Positions 59,877 through 64,000 of a stretch of 64,000 bases of DNA are shown here, in pieces. The stretch comes from Gorsachius magnificus (Eukaryota > Chordata > Aves > Pelecaniformes > Ardeidae): contig CM067091.1 of NCBI GenBank assembly GCA_034008185.1, forward strand, positions 10,333,799 to 10,397,798, written 5' to 3'. Each line of letters starts with the position of its first letter. Positions within the stretch are counted from its first letter, which is position 1. The notes below the pieces were generated by a model, which had not been told where the DNA came from, did not search any database, and saw only the letters and a list, made by a program, of their open reading frames with translations. The translations under genes were made by a program, and so were the position numbers.

Positions 59877-60003
59877 GTACCAAGGCTGGCAAAATGCCGG
59901 CACCCTTCTGATTTTCATCTTATTTTTGGATGTTGTTTTTTTTGCTGTTGGTTTTTTTTGAATGTTGTTTTGTACCAAGGCTGGCAAAATGCTGGCACCC
60001 TTC
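59877..60003. repeat. Direct repeat flanking a T-rich stretch
   Basis: GTACCAAGGCTGGCAAAATG, continuing to CACCCTTC, occurs at 59,877-59,908 and again at 59,972-60,003 with one mismatch in 32. The 63 bases between are T-rich with repeated TGTTGTTTT-like words. The period is 95 bp, so this is a recent two-copy duplication. Confidence 0.85.
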
Positions 60004-63000
60004 ATATTGGTGAGGGACGGCAGGAGAGCTGTCAGGTTCCTTTGGGGGTGTGTTATGGACATGATCTGTTCTTTCCCAAGTCCGTGGCTGCCCTGAGCAA
60101 TTGCCTTGTCCTGCCCATGTCCGCCACCAGTGGATTACAAAGCCTGGGCTGGAGAGCTGGGGTCTCACAGGAGGCTGTCCTGGCAGGAGCTCCTCTCTGT
60201 GCCCCCTTGGTGCCCCCCACAGTGGTGCCACCCTTCCTGCATGGATTGGGATGGCTTGGCATGCAGGGCACTGCTAACTGGTGCACCAGATGAGGGGCTG
60301 TTGTTAGTGCAGACAGGGTCTGTGTTTGCACGACTCTTCTTCCTTAGTAATGCATGAAAATCTGATGGATTTGTCACCAAGCTGTGACTAACTCGTGAAA
60401 CCTGTCGCTTCCCTCGTGACTTAGGAGGCTTCATGCCCAGGCGCCTTGTCTCCTGGCGGAGGTGGGACAGCATGCCTAGCTACCCCAGGGAGCAATGACA
60501 AGCAATGGATTTTCTTTGAGGGCTTCAGCAGCACTGTCATTTCCTGGGCTGCCTCTCCCGGCTGTGTCCTTCTCCTCCCTGGGCACTGAAGGGTCTTCTA
60601 CTCCTGCTTCTTTCTGCCAAGTTCTGACTTGTTGAATAACCTGAGAAATACTGAAGTAAAATAAGTGCAGTTATACCACAGTGCCTGTAAATCTCCTTAT
60701 TCTACAGCCATGGAAATGCTCCCATCCCTCACAGACTGTAAGAACAGAGCAGCATTGCTTGCCCCTCAGAGAGGGAGAGGATAGGAAACCCAGTGACCCC
60801 TCAGCTCCTGCCTTCTGGAGGGCTTTTCTGACTTTTCAGCCTGGGCTTGGAGGCAGTGGGGATGGCCTATTCCTCAGAGGTGCGCAGCTGGCAGCATGGG
60901 GAGACAGCGGGGAGCAGCACGGCGCTGCGGGCACCACATGGCTGCTGTGCAGCCTTTGCAGTGGGGACACATCAGAACGTGCAGGCCCCCGGGAGTATCT
61001 CTGGAGCTCTGCTTGCCTTTGCTTCAAGCACTCACTGCATAAAATGAAGGCTTTTCCTGAATTTTATGGGTCTGTTTAAGTGAAACGTGAGCTTTGATGT
61101 CTCACCTATTGCAAACATTGCTGAGGGCTGTTACTAGAGCTTCCCGGGGCTGGAGCAGAATCCTGACGGCAGTGGGAGCCAGTGCAGTGAAAAGGGGGAG
61201 GCTGAGGGCACTTGTGGCTCTGTCCCAGGCTGTGTCTGTGGCCTCCTGGCCCATCCTGGGCTTTTTTTGTTGTGATGAGACTGTCAGGTGTGATGCCCAT
61301 CAGTGCTGGGTGCATGGAGGAGTTTTGCTCTGCCAAGCAGCATGTCGGCACCTGCTCCGGTAAGGACGAAGAACAGTGGGAGCAGTGAGCTGCCAGGGTG
61401 CCCAGCTCCTCCATCCACAGCCAGGAGCGCTGGTCCTGGTCCTCCCCTGTGGTCCCCAGGGCTCCTTGCCCTGCTGCCGCTCACAGCAGCACACTGCTGC
61501 ACAGGTGCTCTTCTTTCCATGCTCTTTCCCTGCCTTCCTTCCCACCCTGCCAGAGAGGACTGAGCAGGGAGGACAACCTGGCCGGCCCAGGGCAGCAGCA
61601 TTGCCCTCTGCCCCCGCCGTGCCCTGTGCCAGGGCGGTGGGGATGTGCGTGCCCCCCGCCAGGGCTGTCCTGGTCACAGGACGGAGCTTCCCAGCTGTAG
61701 TTGTTGAGGGCTGCGTCTTGGTGGAGTGTGTCAGGAATGGAGCCAGGCCCCACCTCTGTCATGCACATCCCATGGCGACTGCAGAGCCTGCTCAGAGACA
61801 TGACGGAGGGTGGCACTTGTGTATTTTTAGCTTCTGCTGCATTGCATTAAGAGCTGGAAACGAGGGGTGTGGACACCCAGCTACTAGAATACAACAGCCC
61901 ATGCTGTGAACGCCACCGGTGGGGATTGCAGCTGCCAGAGGGGGTGGCTCAACAGTCTTCTGAAATGCTGCGTATGGAAGAAGCTGTCTTTTCCGCTCCT
62001 GTCATGGGGCTCGGCAACTGGCTGCGCAGATAGATGGGGCTGATAGCTGCCAGCGTGACCATCTCAGTGAGGCAGAGCTGTGTGATGGTGCCCATCTCAG
62101 GCTGCTTTGGTCAGTGCTATAGGGGGAAGGTGAGCAGCTGAGGTGCTGGGCAGCCCCCTGACATTGGCCTCTGCCTACAGAGCATGGAAACCTTTGATGA
62201 CCCCTGCAGTCAGGGTCCCCGTGGACACTCCACATCTAGGACAGATCTCTGAGCAGTTGGAGCTATGCCCTAGACCCAAATGCAGGGCTTCTGCAGAGGC
62301 ATTCTGCTTCTCTTGGGAGGCTGCAGGAAGGCCTGGCCCAGCCTGTGGCGTAATGGGTGTTCAATGGTGCTGGCACTGTGTGCGAGATGGCACATGGCAT
62401 GGCCGCTGCTGCTGGCTCTGGTCACACTTCCCAGCAAGAGTGTGTGTGTGGATGTCGTCTGAGCCTGGTAGCCAGGGGAGCTGGCTTTGCTCTTGGCGGT
62501 GACCAAGAAGAGCTCAGCCATGGCCTCCTTGCAGGATGGAGCTGCCCTTCAGACCCTGAGGCTGTGCAGAGCTTTGCCCTGCTGGCAATGCTGTGCTCTT
62601 GTGGGGGGGAAGCCTGCAGGGCTCAGGGCAGGGCAGGGTGGACATCAGGCTGCTGCTCCTTTCCCCTTCCCACCCCCAAACTTGTGTGGTACTGCAGGGT
62701 TTGGGTACGGATCAGGAGTGACACGGGCTGGCTTGGAGGCTCTGGCACCCAGCAGTGCCAATGCAACGTCTGCTTCATCCCCATCACAGCTCCTGGCAGC
62801 GCTGGCCCGCGACTTCTGCCACTTGGGTCCAGGGGAGCCTCCCTCTGTTCCCGCCTTTCCGAGTATCGAGTGGAAAGGGGATAAGCTGTATAATTGGAGC
62901 TGCCTTTACAGGGCAGAAGGTGGTGCTGGGCTGCCCAGGCATGGGGGGGGGAGCCCAGGAGTGCCAGAGGCAGGGAAGGTGATGTGGTCTCACAGGCCAT

Positions 63001-63779
63001 GGAGGGAGTGGAGCTCTGGGTGTGTGACAGCTCCCTCCTGGCTGGGCACAAGGTGCAGGATCTTCAGCCCCATCTAGCCAAGCCTGACCCCTTCTGTCAT
63101 ACCTCTCCTGGAGGCTTGGGCCCAGTTTTCTCTTGTCTTCACCTAAAGATGTTCTCCATTCTCACTTGCTCCTTAGGACTATAATGTCCTAGTGTCATCC
63201 TGGCCCCCTGTCCTAGCTGCCCTTTCCCTGTCGCCAGTTTCCTGCCTCCTCCCCTCCCCACCTTCTCTTTGCAGTTGCTGTTCCCCCTCATTCCTCTCTG
63301 CTGTTCCCTCGGCAGGTACCTGGCGCGGGCAGGGCGAGGGTTCTGAACCCAGCTTGGTGTGCGGGCAGTCCTGCTGGCCCCGGGCTGGTGTCTGCCCTGG
63401 GCAGTCCTGGGGAAAATGCTGCCAAACCTTGCTGCTCCTAAGCCCCCTGCACATATGCCAAGTGAAGTTTTTAAACTGTTCCTTCAGTTGTGAACCCAGC
63501 TCCGCTCTTTGCTGTAGGGCTCGGAGAGGGTCAGGGGTGCTGCGTGACCCTCACGGGCCGGGGTGGCTGGTGCATCTTGCAGGCTCAGCGGTTTGGGAGA
63601 GGGGAGGGTGCCCTTTGAGGACCAGGGGCAAGAGACGCTTTGCCTCCCATCTCCTGGTGGTGTTTTCCCATAAGTTCTGAATAAAAACTGGGAAGTCGAG
63701 TCAAATTGGGACTACAAATGAATTGAAGCAATTTTAAATTAAGGAAACACACTATTAAGGTCCACCCTAACCTTGGCTT

Positions 63780-63792
63780 TGCCCTCTAGTGG
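63780..63792 (-). promoter_or_regulatory. CTCF-like binding site
   Basis: TGCCCTCTAGTGG on the plus strand reads CCACTAGAGGGCA on the minus strand, a match to the CTCF core motif (CCASYAGRKGGCR). It lies in an AT-rich, otherwise plain stretch near the right edge. Confidence 0.5.
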
Positions 63793-64000
63793 GGTCATGC
63801 AATTATAAGTGCTCTCTGTTAGCCTTCACGGCTCTCTGGGGAGGTTTTAAACATTTTTTTTTCCCCCGACCTTCTCTTTGACAGTAGTTGGACGCACAGG
63901 ACAAGACTTCGTGCTCTAACTGCTGCTGAGGGACTTGCTTTCCTGTACGAAGTATAATTTATAGAAGATTCCTCTGGGAATAGAAAAGTGTACAAATGTT

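Larger units (their letters stand above)
57946..64000 (+). other. CHD6: CHD6 intron 2 (partial)
   Basis: Intron sequence from the donor at 57,946 to the right edge, more than 6 kb. I searched for the next CHD6 exon (expected to encode an LSNLKVLNHS-like start) and did not see it. Contents of note are a candidate internal promoter (58,545-58,908), a 32-bp direct repeat (59,877-60,003) and a CTCF-like site (63,780). Frames on both strands between 61 and 63 kb overlap and lack recognised domains. Confidence 0.6.

Noticed and set aside
1..64000. CRISPR arrays, operons, ribosome-binding sites, bacterial insertion sequences
   Set aside because: The window is vertebrate nuclear DNA. No direct-repeat/spacer array or prokaryotic gene organisation is present.

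Overview
The window looks like nuclear DNA of a bird. It has several CR1-type LINE copies with the CR1 tail of repeated ATTCTATG-like octamers, three LTRs of endogenous retrovirus type, one compact CpG island, very long introns, and GC-rich intergenic DNA broken by short AT-rich islands. Nothing bacterial, organellar or plasmid-like was seen. A non-avian reptile cannot be formally excluded.

Layout. Positions 1-25,400 hold no protein-coding gene I can support. This part contains an AT-rich block with polyadenylation-like signals (1-3,030), GC-rich DNA with AT-rich islands that may be conserved enhancers (about 4.7-12.2 kb), CR1 pieces (8.5, 13.9, 17.7/18.5 and 23.9 kb), two related solo LTRs in opposite orientation (14,093-14,667 and 17,810-18,446), and a third, unrelated LTR (20,811-21,360). 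A CpG island with three CCAAT boxes (25,430-26,780) is the promoter. It includes a likely non-coding first exon ending at a consensus donor at 26,096/26,097. A first intron of about 31.8 kb follows, with two minus-strand CR1 copies, one of which keeps a long open reverse-transcriptase frame. It also holds a degenerate tandem array of about 150-bp units (43.5-45.2 kb).

The one host gene recognised is CHD6 (chromodomain helicase DNA-binding protein 6), on the plus strand. The exon at 57,890-57,945 encodes an 11-residue N-terminus, MIMKIQKKEKQ, which matches the start of human CHD6 as I remember it (MKMKIQKKEKQ). The enzymatic domains lie beyond the right edge. Intron 2 runs from 57,946 to the end. 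It contains a TATA/CCAAT/GATA cluster followed by a splice donor, a candidate internal promoter, and a CTCF-like site near the end.

The window therefore covers the 5' end of CHD6 and its upstream flank: promoter, untranslated first exon, giant first intron, start-codon exon and part of intron 2. In mammals PTPRT lies upstream of CHD6 in the same orientation, so the left flank may belong to the PTPRT-CHD6 intergenic interval. That is inference. The most unusual items are the intronic tandem array, the LTR nested in a CR1 tail with clean target duplications, the candidate internal promoter, and an 11-bp perfect inverted repeat at the edge of the CpG island.
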